NCBI GenBank assembly: GCA_025963725.1 | Contig: JAOQAE010000002.1 | Span: 1,668,411 to 1,732,410, forward strand | Reading direction: 5' to 3' | Source of the DNA: Bacteroidota bacterium | GTDB lineage: Bacteria > Bacteroidota > Bacteroidia > 2-12-FULL-35-15 | DNA: 64,000 nt | Part shown: positions 17,415-26,549 of the stretch, in pieces | How positions within the stretch are numbered: the first letter of the stretch is position 1 | How the letters are laid out: every line of letters starts with the position of its first letter | Translations under genes and position numbers: made by a program | Notes under the pieces: generated by a model | Databases searched by the model: none | Told to the model about the DNA's origin: nothing | What the model saw: only the letters and a program-made list of their open reading frames with translations

Positions 17415-17762
17415 TTAAATGCCCCCGGGATAAAAATCATAGCTCAGCACAAATTCAAAATCGAAATTCTTCAGTTCGCGCAGCTTCATGAACACCTCGC
17501 TGGCGCCGCCGGGAATGGCGAACACCGCGCCGTTGCCCTGGTAGAAATGCAGCGCAGACTGCTTCGGGTCCCTGATCGCAGCAATGTTTGCGAAGGAAAG
17601 GGTATAGCTCAGCTGAAGAGTGGGAAATGACAGATCGAGGCTGAGGCTGTCGCTATGCATAAAACCCTTACTGAAAAGCGCGTTTACGATCCGGATAGTG
17701 CTTTTATTCCTAATGTGGATGCTGGTTTCCTTTTGTGTATTTGTAAATTTTAAAATTGGCAT
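17415..17762 (-). CDS. Small protein of unknown function, divergent from Crp/Fnr regulator
   Basis: 115 aa, no signal peptide or transmembrane helix, composed mostly of beta-like stretches. I do not recognise it. It is divergent from the Crp/Fnr regulator gene; a perfect TAnnTTTG box lies at 17834-17841 and the FNR-type palindrome sits upstream of it, so it may be a target of that regulator. Confidence 0.6.
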   Translation of the reverse strand: MPILKFTNTQKETSIHIRNKSTIRIVNALFSKGFMHSDSLSLDLSFPTLQLSYTLSFANIAAIRDPKQSALHFYQGNGAVFAIPGGASEVFMKLRELKNFDFEFVLSYDFYPGGI

Positions 17763-17833
17763 GTTCTTTTAAAATGGTTTAATAAAGGATGAACTCTGAT
17801 GAATCTTCCTTTATAACCATGAAGGAAATCAAA

Positions 17834-17841
17834 CAAATTTA
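17834..17841 (-). promoter_or_regulatory. Possible -7 element of the 17415-17762 gene
   Basis: Minus strand TAAATTTG matches TAnnTTTG; no convincing -33 box. It would start transcription near 17827, putting the TTGAT palindrome centre about 66 bp upstream, a distance typical of class I activators. Confidence 0.35.
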
Positions 17842-17871
17842 CCACGATTCCATCATAGTTCATTTGAGGCA

Positions 17872-17899
17872 AATCAATCTTTACATTGATTAAAATCAA
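17872..17899. promoter_or_regulatory. FNR-type operator overlapping a second palindrome
   Basis: TTGAT-TAAA-ATCAA at 17886-17899 is a perfect match to the FNR box TTGAT-N4-ATCAA. It overlaps a second inverted repeat, AATCAAT-N6-ATTGATT (17872-17891). The site lies 36 bp before the ATG of a Crp/Fnr-family gene and within a divergent promoter region, so autoregulation is likely. Confidence 0.65.
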
Positions 17900-17934
17900 A
17901 TTTTAAAAACCAATATTCAGCTATTTTTGTTGTC

Positions 17935-18642
17935 ATGCCTAGCTCAGCAGGATTTCCACTAGAAAAGTATCATTTAAGAAGCGAGACTGTTATGACAGGC
18001 TTGCCTAAATCTGATATGAAGTTCCTCGAAGCAAAGATGGTGAAGAACAAGATCAAAAAGGGGAAGACCATTTTCAGCGAGGGCTCCTATCCTTCCGGGA
18101 TCTTTTACCTGATCAAGGGAAGGATCAAAAAATTCAAATCGGATAAGAACGGCAAAGAGCACATCATTTACCTATGCAACAGCGGGGAGATCCTCGGTTA
18201 CCCCGCACTGTTAAGCGATGGCCCTTTCACCGATTCGGCAACAACGCTGGAAGATTCTATTGTTGCATTTATTCCAAAGGCCGATTTCCTGAAGCTGATC
18301 GAGGAATCTGCCGTATTATCAGCCCGTCTTTTAAAGAACCTCAGCCATAAATTCGGAGTGCTTGAAAATATCATTGTGGCTTTTTCGCAAAAGTCCGTGC
18401 GTGAGCGCCTTGCCCTGAGCCTCCTGATCCTGATAGAAAAATTCAAGGAAAAGGGAAAGGACAATAAGAAGACGGAGATCGTATTATCGAGAGAAGACCT
18501 TTCCAACTTTGTGGGCACGGCCGTGGAAACGCTTGTAAGGCTGCTGAGGGAGTTCAAGGAAGACGGGCTGATAGAAACGGAAGGAAAAAAGATCCGCGTG
18601 ATCAATATTAAAAAGATGGTGCAGATAGCGAATGTGTATTAA
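17935..18642 (+). CDS. Crp/Fnr-family transcriptional regulator
   Basis: 235 aa. Cyclic-nucleotide-binding-like beta-roll at about 40-140 (KGKTIFSEGSYPSGIFYLI, then SGEILGYPALL), dimer helix about 145-175, winged HTH at about 185-230. The recognition helix reads GTAVETLVRLLREF, keeping the Glu and Arg with which FNR contacts TTGAT. Only one cysteine (in YLCNSGE) is present, so there is no Fe-S cluster like that of FNR, and the cAMP phosphate-binding Arg-Ser motif is not evident. The effector is thus unknown. A perfect TTGAT-N4-ATCAA site lies just upstream. Confidence 0.9.
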   Translation: MPSSAGFPLEKYHLRSETVMTGLPKSDMKFLEAKMVKNKIKKGKTIFSEGSYPSGIFYLIKGRIKKFKSDKNGKEHIIYLCNSGEILGYPALLSDGPFTDSATTLEDSIVAFIPKADFLKLIEESAVLSARLLKNLSHKFGVLENIIVAFSQKSVRERLALSLLILIEKFKEKGKDNKKTEIVLSREDLSNFVGTAVETLVRLLREFKEDGLIETEGKKIRVINIKKMVQIANVY

Positions 18643-18679
18643 AAAAGAACGGAGCGAATAATTCGCTCCGTTCTTTTTC
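18641..18679. terminator. Bidirectional terminator
   Basis: AAAAAGAACGGAGCGAA and TTCGCTCCGTTCTTTTT form a 17-bp perfect stem with a 3-nt loop between two convergent genes; A and T runs on both sides allow use from both strands. Confidence 0.9.
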
Positions 18680-18698
18680 TCTGTCCGGCCAATCAAAA

Positions 18699-19133
18699 TC
18701 AAATTTTATCGAAGGTCAGGTAATCAACGCTTCCATCGCCACCACTGGTATGCTGCAACTGGATAGACCCGGTACCGCCGCTCTTGATCACCCAATCGTC
18801 GTTCAGCTCGTTTAACGGCGCCGTGGCGAAATTAATATTCATCTTTGTTTTGCTGCCATCGCTGTTAGTAGCCCAGGTGCCTTTTACAGCATTATTTCCG
18901 TTGGTTGCAGTCACTGTTCCATCGGTATTGAACTGGAACACATAGCCGCTGAAATGGCCTGTTTCATCTTTACCGTCCTCCTCGAACCTGCCTACTTTCC
19001 ATTTACCTTTATTGATATAGGAAGTTGCAAGATTATATGCGATATCCTCCTGCTTTTCTTTTGTACATGATTCCACTCCTGCCGTACCGGCAAGAAATGC
19101 CACTGCTAATAAAATTCTGATTCCCCGTTTCAT
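18699..19133 (-). CDS. Small predicted lipoprotein, lipocalin-like
   Basis: 144 aa. Hydrophobic signal (about 5-20) and a Cys at about 23 in GVESC, a loose lipobox. The mature part alternates beta strands with GYVFQFNTDGTVTATNG and VKGTWATNSDGSKTKMNI, the pattern of the lipocalin-like (lipocalin_4/5) proteins common in Bacteroidota. Probably sits in the envelope facing the periplasm. Convergent with the Crp/Fnr gene across a shared terminator. Function unknown. Confidence 0.7.
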   Translation of the reverse strand: MKRGIRILLAVAFLAGTAGVESCTKEKQEDIAYNLATSYINKGKWKVGRFEEDGKDETGHFSGYVFQFNTDGTVTATNGNNAVKGTWATNSDGSKTKMNINFATAPLNELNDDWVIKSGGTGSIQLQHTSGGDGSVDYLTFDKI

Positions 19134-19293
19134 CTTGTTTCGTTTTATGGTTTACCTTACAAAGGTAGCCCGGGATCACGCCCTCACAGGCCGATAATCG
19201 CTGAAACGCCTTTTATGTTATTTTAAGCCGTTATAAAGTGTTTTTATATCACTGCGCAATTTGTAACTTTACAAAAAACAACACATAAAAGCC

Positions 19294-19800
19294 ATGTATA
19301 AAAAACACTTGATTGAAAATATTGAAAGAGAGATCACACTCCTGAAAGAACTTGCCGTCCATGTCGAGGAAAAAGACCTTGAGTTCAGGCCGGTTGAAAA
19401 GGTACGCAGTACGCTGGAGCTGATGCAATATTTATCGAGCATCGGCGGCGTAATCTTCCGCTGGATGATCAAGAACGACATTACGCCGGAAGACCGTAAA
19501 AAGATCGCCGAGCACCGCAGCACATTGACCCTGGCGAACTTTCAGGAGCGGCTGGATGAAGACCTGCGCGTGATGAAAATGTATTTAAGCGGGATCAGTG
19601 AAGAAGAGCTGCTTACAAAAGAAGTGGAGCTTCCATGGAAAGAAAAGATGGTGCTTGGAAATGCGATCATCAACTGCCCGATCAAATGGCTGGCGACGTA
19701 CCGCATGGAGCTGTTCCTCTACCTGAAAATGAACGGACATTCCGAACTGGGAACAAAAGATGCCTGGGTGCCGAAAGAACTGCAATTGCAGACGAATTAA
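19294..19800 (+). CDS. DinB-like four-helix protein
   Basis: 168 aa, all-alpha pattern with no signal peptide. The order of helices and the late segment WLATYRMELFLYLKMNGHSELG resemble the DinB/YfiT family, whose members bind a metal with three His; here those positions are not His, so a metal site may be missing. A TAACTTTA box (19264-19271) with TTTT exactly 19 nt upstream could be its promoter. A strong terminator follows. Confidence 0.6.
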   Translation: MYKKHLIENIEREITLLKELAVHVEEKDLEFRPVEKVRSTLELMQYLSSIGGVIFRWMIKNDITPEDRKKIAEHRSTLTLANFQERLDEDLRVMKMYLSGISEEELLTKEVELPWKEKMVLGNAIINCPIKWLATYRMELFLYLKMNGHSELGTKDAWVPKELQLQTN

Positions 19801-19806
19801 AATAAA

Positions 19807-19834
19807 AAAAGCTCCGTAGAAATACGGAGCTTTT
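19807..19834. terminator. Terminator at left edge of the AT-rich block
   Basis: AAAAGCTCCGTA and TACGGAGCTTTT pair perfectly around GAAA. The core GCTCCGTA/TACGGAGC is the same as in the terminator at 26824-26870 at the other side of the block. Serves the convergent genes at 19294 and 19836. Confidence 0.85.
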
Positions 19835-19835
19835 A

Positions 19836-22424
19836 CTATTGCTTGGCCAGCTTTTCAATTCTTATTTCTCCCATTTCATCAATTACACGAACGTAATATA
19901 TTCCTTGTGAATATCCTGTAATGTCCACATTGAATGTACTATTCGGAGATGGCCCTTGGGTCCACACTATCTTCCCTAAAAAGTCATATATCTTTATTTC
20001 TTTGATTCCAATTCCAGAATTGTCCTTCATAACTGACACTTGAAATGTTCCATCATTTGGATTTGGCAAAATGCTGATATTCGTGGTGAATTTCAAATCT
20101 TTCTTTTCAACATCATTACTTTTATGCATAATCGGGTTTTCAGCCGAGTTTGTGTAAGAATAGTTTAGACTATTTTGTGTTGTCGTGTTTGTAGGGACGG
20201 TTTCCGCCATTCTGAAAGAATTACAGTCCACGTTTTCCGTAAAATACTCGCCGGCTTCCAATACGGAGTTTGGCAAGACTGTAACCTGGTATGACGCTAC
20301 AACTTGTACATCATTTGAAACAGTTGTATTCTCCAGAGTAATATCATTTATCGCATAAATGTTATTGCTGACTGTGCTATTGGAAACAGTTAACGAGTAT
20401 GGTAGAACGTAAATAACCTGGCTGGAGGAATACCAACTTCCCGACACGATGTTTCCAACTGTAATTCTATAAAATTTACCCGCAACAAAAGAATGTCCTA
20501 AAATATAAGGAACACTAATAGTAAAATGGTTAACACCATGCAGACCCGCAGTCCACGTATGATATTCCATAGTTTTTACAGCGGGCCAGCCTATCGCATT
20601 GAGAGAATTATCCAACTCGCTTATGGAAACCGAATACGAATAGTAATTACACATGCACTTACCAGTTGGAATGCCTAATATAGTTACCGGGTCACATCCC
20701 CCCACAAGGCCAAACGAATTAGTAACAGTTGAACAGTCCACTTTTCTTGAATAACCATCAACATAAAACTGAGTTCCAGAAACCGGAGTAGCAACTAAAT
20801 TATTATAGTCGTCAGTTGAACACAAAGTTGTTATATCCCCGGCGTGACCACTAATCTTTATACCCTGGTTCAAATCCTGAAAGGTATTAACCACAGGAGG
20901 ATCAATAACCTGTGCGGACGGATTTGGGCAATAGGTACTGGGACCGTCATAAAAAGAGCTGTAGCTTGGGCTGGCAGGGTCCAATAAATTGGTAGGGTCT
21001 AGCCAAGTAGAAAAATAACCTAATGCCCAATCTCGATCAAACCTTCCAAAGTACTGACCTTGATATGTTGAATTATCGCACGCATCATAAACAATACTTG
21101 AATATGGAATGTAGGCAGACGCCATACCAATTATTTTGTGACTGCTGTTGTAGAGCGGGCTTCCGGATGAGCCGACTTCAGTAGCTCCTCCATAGATAAT
21201 ATCTGTCATATAGTGGTCACTTGAGGAAAAAGGAGGTGTGGTACGCGCTGATGTCCGTAAGTTATTGCCTTTCGATATTTTTTTCACATCTCCATTTGGA
21301 TGATGAATAAGTACAAATTCGTTTGTTGAAGAGAAGGATGGGGTAGAAAGCGGCGCATTTTTACTCCAGCCCGAATAGCAAATACCTTTTGCATTTAAAT
21401 ACGCTGGAGTTGTATTTAATAGTAGCAAAAGATAATCACTTGAATATGGATAACCAGTTGATGAAACGTTATCCTGAGCCAAAAGAGTTGCACCCGTTAC
21501 TAGCTGATGCATGAATGGATCTGAGCCGGCGAAGGAGGGCAAACAAGTTAGATTTTCATAATCAAATCCAAATTCCCATGTTGATAAATCATACGGCGGT
21601 GCAATATTGTGCAAATTATGAGCTGCGGTTAAGAAATATGGCGTGCCATCCTGTGCAGTATTGTTTAATAATGCCCCTGATGCTTCTGCTTGCATAATAG
21701 AGTAAGGATCATAAATAAAAACCTTTGCGACTGAATTTGCCTCTTCTCCCCAACCTGATAAACAAGCCACATCTTCTTGGCAAGGGAACGAGGCTTCCCG
21801 GGTGCTCGTATTACTATCAAAAGGGCTTCTGAAAATATGGATAATATTATCAATTTCAATTGTTCCCGGAAATTCAGATGAATCATTTTCATAATATTCT
21901 AAATAAATTTCATTCCCCATAATAGGCTGGGTTTGAAACTGAATTTGCTTTAAAGTATCATCAGGAGTGTTTGCGGAACTAAAAGGCCCAAGGATTCTAC
22001 TAGTATCGGCAGTATATATGTGAAGGAACGCTCCTTCAGGGAGGTTGAACTTACTAAAATAAAGTTGGAAGCCTAAAGCCGTAGAAGAGCTTATTTTCAA
22101 GATCCAAAGTTTTCCATTGTCAATATTGGAATTATAGTATTGAGCGCTGCTTTTGAGGTTTACAGGATTCCTTATACCTTGCCCATAATAGTGCAAACCT
22201 CCTTGGTTATACTGCTCTATAGAATCTGCCCGCAAAGTTAATGAAGCATTATTAAACACCGGCAGTGCCATAGCGGTCATTGAAGACCTAAAACTGGAGC
22301 TAAAGGTAATATGATGGACAAAGCTGGTTGGAATGCCCAAAGGGTGAATAAGAGAATCTACAGACTGAGACCAAGAGGTTATGTTTAGTATCAAAAAAAT
22401 ACTCAGGACAATTATTTTTCTCAT
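19836..22424 (-). CDS. Secreted trypsin-like (lysyl endopeptidase-type) serine protease with T9SS type A signal
   Basis: 862 aa. Signal peptide (1-20). The protease domain (about 215-480) holds the triad: His in PYFLTAAHNLHN, Asp in YSSDYLLLLL and Ser in VGSSGSPLYN. Cysteines at CQEDVACLSG fit the lysyl endopeptidase group. A beta-rich middle part (about 500-770) with NNIYAINDITLENTTV is followed by a T9SS type A sorting domain (ISILPNPNDGTFQVSV to the end, with GIYYVRV). It should be exported by Sec, then across the outer membrane by T9SS. The coding DNA is AT-richer than the flanking genes. Confidence 0.85.
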   Translation of the reverse strand: MRKIIVLSIFLILNITSWSQSVDSLIHPLGIPTSFVHHITFSSSFRSSMTAMALPVFNNASLTLRADSIEQYNQGGLHYYGQGIRNPVNLKSSAQYYNSNIDNGKLWILKISSSTALGFQLYFSKFNLPEGAFLHIYTADTSRILGPFSSANTPDDTLKQIQFQTQPIMGNEIYLEYYENDSSEFPGTIEIDNIIHIFRSPFDSNTSTREASFPCQEDVACLSGWGEEANSVAKVFIYDPYSIMQAEASGALLNNTAQDGTPYFLTAAHNLHNIAPPYDLSTWEFGFDYENLTCLPSFAGSDPFMHQLVTGATLLAQDNVSSTGYPYSSDYLLLLLNTTPAYLNAKGICYSGWSKNAPLSTPSFSSTNEFVLIHHPNGDVKKISKGNNLRTSARTTPPFSSSDHYMTDIIYGGATEVGSSGSPLYNSSHKIIGMASAYIPYSSIVYDACDNSTYQGQYFGRFDRDWALGYFSTWLDPTNLLDPASPSYSSFYDGPSTYCPNPSAQVIDPPVVNTFQDLNQGIKISGHAGDITTLCSTDDYNNLVATPVSGTQFYVDGYSRKVDCSTVTNSFGLVGGCDPVTILGIPTGKCMCNYYSYSVSISELDNSLNAIGWPAVKTMEYHTWTAGLHGVNHFTISVPYILGHSFVAGKFYRITVGNIVSGSWYSSSQVIYVLPYSLTVSNSTVSNNIYAINDITLENTTVSNDVQVVASYQVTVLPNSVLEAGEYFTENVDCNSFRMAETVPTNTTTQNSLNYSYTNSAENPIMHKSNDVEKKDLKFTTNISILPNPNDGTFQVSVMKDNSGIGIKEIKIYDFLGKIVWTQGPSPNSTFNVDITGYSQGIYYVRVIDEMGEIRIEKLAKQ

Positions 22425-22430
22425 TTTTTG

Positions 22431-22937
22431 CTATTTAGCTGAAACATTACAAATTGTTAATTCAGGAACCTTTGATTTTTTTTTAGGTAATAATAGATAC
22501 CTGAAGAATATATTCTTCTCTGCACAGACTATTTCTTGGGAATAGAAATTTAAATAAATCTGATAACTTGTTTTTGTCTCAACAACTTCACAGCTGTATT
22601 TCGGCAACCCACATCCAGCGATACTAATTCGAATAAGAGCAACGTCATATTTATTGAAATCAAAAGTCATTTCCGACGTATCACCGCATTTTCCTTTTGT
22701 GCTTTTTTCTTCACGTGTATAATTTTCAAACTCTTCTTTTTTTGTAAAATAGACCATCTGATCTGCTCCCGGATCTTGAATACATCGTAAATTACCGATC
22801 TGCGTTTTTACGCGCTTCTTATGTTTTATTATTGTATCACATTTTGAGCTAATTGTCAAAGGAATTATCTCTTGAGAAAATAAACCGTGTGCAACAAATA
22901 GAATACACAGTATTAATAGATATCGAACGTTCCCCAT
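22431..22937 (-). CDS. Secreted protein of unknown function
   Basis: 168 aa from the ATG at 22937; the frame is open to 22982, but the later start gives a clean signal peptide (MGNVRYLLILCILFVAHGLF) and avoids overlap with the gene upstream. The mature protein has six cysteines or so, including GKCGDTS and IAGCGLPKYSC, which suggests disulfides in the periplasm or outside. Unrecognised. It lies 6 bp upstream of the protease gene and is probably co-transcribed. Confidence 0.65.
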   Translation of the reverse strand: MGNVRYLLILCILFVAHGLFSQEIIPLTISSKCDTIIKHKKRVKTQIGNLRCIQDPGADQMVYFTKKEEFENYTREEKSTKGKCGDTSEMTFDFNKYDVALIRISIAGCGLPKYSCEVVETKTSYQIYLNFYSQEIVCAEKNIFFRYLLLPKKKSKVPELTICNVSAK

Positions 22938-22959
22938 AGATAGAGTTATATTAAAAAAC

Positions 22960-23514
22960 TTAAATTGAATATCCAAAGCCAATCCCAGCTATAGGTAAAA
23001 CAAAAAATGGCACAGATATTTTCCCATATTCTTTAATCCTAAAAAACGGTGTAAAGCCGGCCTTCCAGAAAAACCCACCATTCGCCTTCTGGTACCTATA
23101 TCCAATCCGTATTACACCAAAAAGTGTCTTTGAATAATCATGTCCAACACCGTACATTCCTTTTTGATAAGTTGCGCCAACTCCCAGTTCTGCGTGATGC
23201 CTTTTCTTACCAAAAGATATATTGCAAGAAACCGGCAATCCGTAAACCTGTATCCCTTTTTCTTGTGGGACATTTAATCCCCTCCTAATAAGATTAGCAG
23301 GCACCATCCCCGCACCAATACAAGCCGAAACAATAAATTTTTTTTCATAGATTATTCTATCATAGTTTACGGAAAGTCCCGCTGCATTTCCCAACAATTC
23401 CATGTAAATGCTGGTTTTTGAACTAATATTTTCCTGTGATCTTATCATATTACCAAGCAGAGAAAAAATAATCAATAAAAAAAATCTCCCTTCTAAACTT
23501 GCATTTTTTATCAT
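22960..23514 (-). CDS. Predicted outer-membrane beta-barrel protein
   Basis: 184 aa, signal peptide (about 1-26), then alternating amphipathic strands with aromatic residues (VIRIGYRYQKANGGFFWKAG, VLPIAGIGFGYSI at the C-terminus), the pattern of a small outer-membrane barrel. Its ATG overlaps the stop of the adhesin gene (TCAT on the + strand = ATGA), so it is translationally coupled to it. It may help place or modify the adhesin (inference). Confidence 0.7.
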   Translation of the reverse strand: MIKNASLEGRFFLLIIFSLLGNMIRSQENISSKTSIYMELLGNAAGLSVNYDRIIYEKKFIVSACIGAGMVPANLIRRGLNVPQEKGIQVYGLPVSCNISFGKKRHHAELGVGATYQKGMYGVGHDYSKTLFGVIRIGYRYQKANGGFFWKAGFTPFFRIKEYGKISVPFFVLPIAGIGFGYSI

Positions 23515-26500
23515 CTTTGGCTTTCTAACAATTCTATTCTCTTATTTTGTTCAATAATATAAAGTGTAAGTTCTTCTATTTTTTGCATTTGTAATTTAAG
23601 CAATTCTCCTAAGTCTGCACCATTTGTTTCTATTTCCTTGGCGGTTGGAAACTCTGGCAAATGGCCATTTTTACTGATAAAACTTTCTACTTCCTTTAAA
23701 GATTTTAATTTGTAATCTTTATAAAAAACGAAATCTCCCCACCCAACAAGATCTACCACTACCTTTTTCGCATGAATATCTCCGTTAACAGCAAGTTGAT
23801 AAGCTCCAATATTTCTTGTATTTACACCAACACCACCTGCACTGGCAATGTATAACTTGGTATTATCCCGGATCGTAGCATCAGGTATTCCTGTTTGAAT
23901 AGCACCACCCGAAACAACTGGAATAGTTGAAAAGGCAATGCCTCCGGAAACATCTCCTATAATAACCGAACCGCCGTTATTGTACGTATCTGTACCGGTC
24001 GACCAGGTAGAACTCTGTCTAGAAGCATTCAATCCAATATAACTAGTTCCGTAACCAAGATCTGCACCATAAGCTGAACCCATTACTACTTTTGTTAAAT
24101 CTTTCCCTACCTGGAGCAAATCTTCTGGCGAATTTGTTCCAACACCTGAATTTCCATTTTTTAATACAATAAAGGCGTCCGACAAAGAACTGGGAGAACC
24201 GTTACCTACAATAAAAATTGGATCTGTTGCGATCCAGGAACTGGCATTATATGAACTGGAGGTTTTATTATACCGCCCAATTACAAATGAGGCATAAGAT
24301 TGCGCGATAGCTGATTGTCCAAAAGCGCATGAATAATTCCCACTGGCGGTATTTGCATAGCCCCCAACAATAGCTCCTGCGCCCGACGCGGTATTATAAG
24401 TACCTATAGCAAAAGAGGCCCCACCACTAGCCTTAACTCCATAGCCGAAGGCTGCAGAGTGTGAACCAATTTCCGCATCATCCCATTCTATTCCGACTGC
24501 TTCCCCCGCCCTAAAAGCATTTTTTGAAGGTATCCACATCATTCTGGTTCCAGGGCCCTCTGTAGGAGTTGTCCCCGTTCCATGAAAAAGAATACTTCCG
24601 TCTTTCACTTCTAACTTCGCAATGGGCGGCGTAATACCCGTTCCAATCCCGATGTTTCCCGAATTGTCCCAGAACAAAGCGGTTTTTTCTCCAGCGCCTG
24701 TAGTGCCTAAGGCTCCGTTTGAATAACCAAACAATACAGGACCATCCATTGTGGGGCCTGTCGAACTGGAAAACGAAGTTGAGTATTTCAAGCCGTGATA
24801 AGTATCATTTTTCAAATAAATAGTGTTACTGTTTAATTTAACATTTCCACCTAAATCAAGCTTTTCTGTTGGATTATCGACTCCAACTCCAACATTTCCG
24901 GTTGTCGGTGTAGTCAAATGAATGTTTCCGCCATTACTTCCTGTACAAATATCAACATCTTTACCGCACTGATAATTCAGTCGAAGAATTGGTGAGCTAC
25001 CATTACTTGTTCCTGCAACATCAATGACTCCATTTTCACCATCAAATCCCATATTTAAAACATTCATCATGCCACCGTCAGAATTTGTACCGAAGGATTG
25101 CAACAAACCTGCAAACTGATTAACAGAAAGTGTGGGTGAAAAACAAGGACTGAGAGTCGGGCCTGGATACGGTATCAATCCTCCAAATCTCAAAACAGCT
25201 GGTGTACTCCCTGTAGCAGGAATATAGCTGATTCGTTGACTGCCGCCAAAAAATACGTCTCCTGTAGCACGTAAATCTCCATTTACATCGAGTTTGGCTA
25301 TTGGTGTGTTGGTTCCAATTCCCACATCTCCATCAGTTGTAATCCGCATGCGGGTAGTTCCAGCGGTTTTAAGGATGAGCGGTGTAGAATTCGTTGTTCC
25401 TAAGAAATTGGTTGAATCTGCGGCACTTCCTGTCTTGCTCCAGTCATTGGGAGCTGGTTCCGTAAGAGTTATAGTCTTAACTGCTGTACAACTACGTGAG
25501 TCTGTCGCCGTCAACGTATATATACCTGCACCGATATTTGAAAGCAAATTGCCAGCCGTCCCGCCTGTCCATAAGTAAGTGTAAGGATGCACGCCACCAC
25601 TTACACTCGCAACTTCTGCTGAACCATCAGAGCACCCGTTACAGGCTGTATTATGCCCGTTTCCAAATGTTGGTGAGGAAAGTGTTACTGTAAAAGCCGG
25701 TGGTTGTGTAAGAGTAATCAAAGAGTCCTTATAGGCGCCCAAATTATCTGAAACACTAATATAATAGTCTCCTGCAGGAAGATTATGCAGATAATCGTTT
25801 TGATTATCTTCCCCGTTTCCTGTTCCGTAGTCATAATAGTATGGAGGAACACCGCCACTTACCGTAAGATTTATTTCACCATCGCTTCCACTGTAACAGT
25901 TTAAATTGTAGGAATCGTGATGTGAAAGGCTGATACTTACCTGAAGTGCGGCTGGCTCAGTCAGTGTTGTGCTTTGAGTGGAAGTACAGGCATTTTCATC
26001 GGTAACAGTTACCGAATACGTTCCAACATAGAGGTTATTGATATGAGATTGAGTTGAGCCAGTATTCCAAGAATACGTATACGGCGGCGCCCCTCCGGTT
26101 ATATCTGTGGTGATGTTACCGTTATTATGCCCATGAATGCTGATGTTATAACCGCCGTAACTGGACGGACTCAGCGTCGTACTCATTGTATTCGGCTGAT
26201 ATAAAGTGATGGATTTGGTATCGGTTTGCCCTAATGAATCCGTTACTGTTAATGTATAGGAACCCGCAGGAATAGCCGAAAGATCTTGTGTGGTAGCACC
26301 ATTGCTCCAGCTATAAGTATAGGGGGCTGTTCCGCCCACAATTGTTGCATCAATGTGACCGTTGGACAAACCATGACAAGAAATATTATAACCTCCTTTA
26401 TACTGAAGGACATCAAATGTAATATCTTGTGCAAACACATGAGAAGCTAAAATTGTAAAAAGGAAAAGAAATGAGATTCTTATCGGCGAGTTTAGCGTTC

Positions 26501-26549
26501 TGCCAGAACTTAACAAATGCGTCATTTTTTTAGATTTAGGGTTTAACAT
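23511..26549 (-). CDS. Chimeric surface adhesin: SprB-like repeats, YadA-type head repeats and tail-fibre-like C-terminus
   Basis: 1012 aa. Signal peptide ends ASHVFAQ. Four to five SprB-like repeats (about 45-365; e.g. ISCHGLSNGHIDATIVGGTA, PYTYSW), then WSKTGSAADSTNFLGTTNST and VGIGTNTPIAKLDVNGDL units typical of Bacteroidota tail-fibre-like proteins, a YadA/Hia-like head section (ASFAIGTYNTASGAGAIVGG, about 700-760), and a C-terminal coiled coil (LKLQMQKIEELTLYIIEQNK). This implies a trimeric fibre. No clear T9SS C-terminal signal is seen. ATG at 26549 and 26525 are both possible starts. AT-richer than flanks. Confidence 0.82.
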   Translation of the reverse strand: MLNPKSKKMTHLLSSGRTLNSPIRISFLFLFTILASHVFAQDITFDVLQYKGGYNISCHGLSNGHIDATIVGGTAPYTYSWSNGATTQDLSAIPAGSYTLTVTDSLGQTDTKSITLYQPNTMSTTLSPSSYGGYNISIHGHNNGNITTDITGGAPPYTYSWNTGSTQSHINNLYVGTYSVTVTDENACTSTQSTTLTEPAALQVSISLSHHDSYNLNCYSGSDGEINLTVSGGVPPYYYDYGTGNGEDNQNDYLHNLPAGDYYISVSDNLGAYKDSLITLTQPPAFTVTLSSPTFGNGHNTACNGCSDGSAEVASVSGGVHPYTYLWTGGTAGNLLSNIGAGIYTLTATDSRSCTAVKTITLTEPAPNDWSKTGSAADSTNFLGTTNSTPLILKTAGTTRMRITTDGDVGIGTNTPIAKLDVNGDLRATGDVFFGGSQRISYIPATGSTPAVLRFGGLIPYPGPTLSPCFSPTLSVNQFAGLLQSFGTNSDGGMMNVLNMGFDGENGVIDVAGTSNGSSPILRLNYQCGKDVDICTGSNGGNIHLTTPTTGNVGVGVDNPTEKLDLGGNVKLNSNTIYLKNDTYHGLKYSTSFSSSTGPTMDGPVLFGYSNGALGTTGAGEKTALFWDNSGNIGIGTGITPPIAKLEVKDGSILFHGTGTTPTEGPGTRMMWIPSKNAFRAGEAVGIEWDDAEIGSHSAAFGYGVKASGGASFAIGTYNTASGAGAIVGGYANTASGNYSCAFGQSAIAQSYASFVIGRYNKTSSSYNASSWIATDPIFIVGNGSPSSLSDAFIVLKNGNSGVGTNSPEDLLQVGKDLTKVVMGSAYGADLGYGTSYIGLNASRQSSTWSTGTDTYNNGGSVIIGDVSGGIAFSTIPVVSGGAIQTGIPDATIRDNTKLYIASAGGVGVNTRNIGAYQLAVNGDIHAKKVVVDLVGWGDFVFYKDYKLKSLKEVESFISKNGHLPEFPTAKEIETNGADLGELLKLQMQKIEELTLYIIEQNKRIELLESQR

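Noticed and set aside
18690-18712. AATCAAAATCAAATTTT as a second Crp/Fnr site
   Set aside because: It is not palindromic (two direct ATCAA) and lies at the 3' end of the lipoprotein gene.
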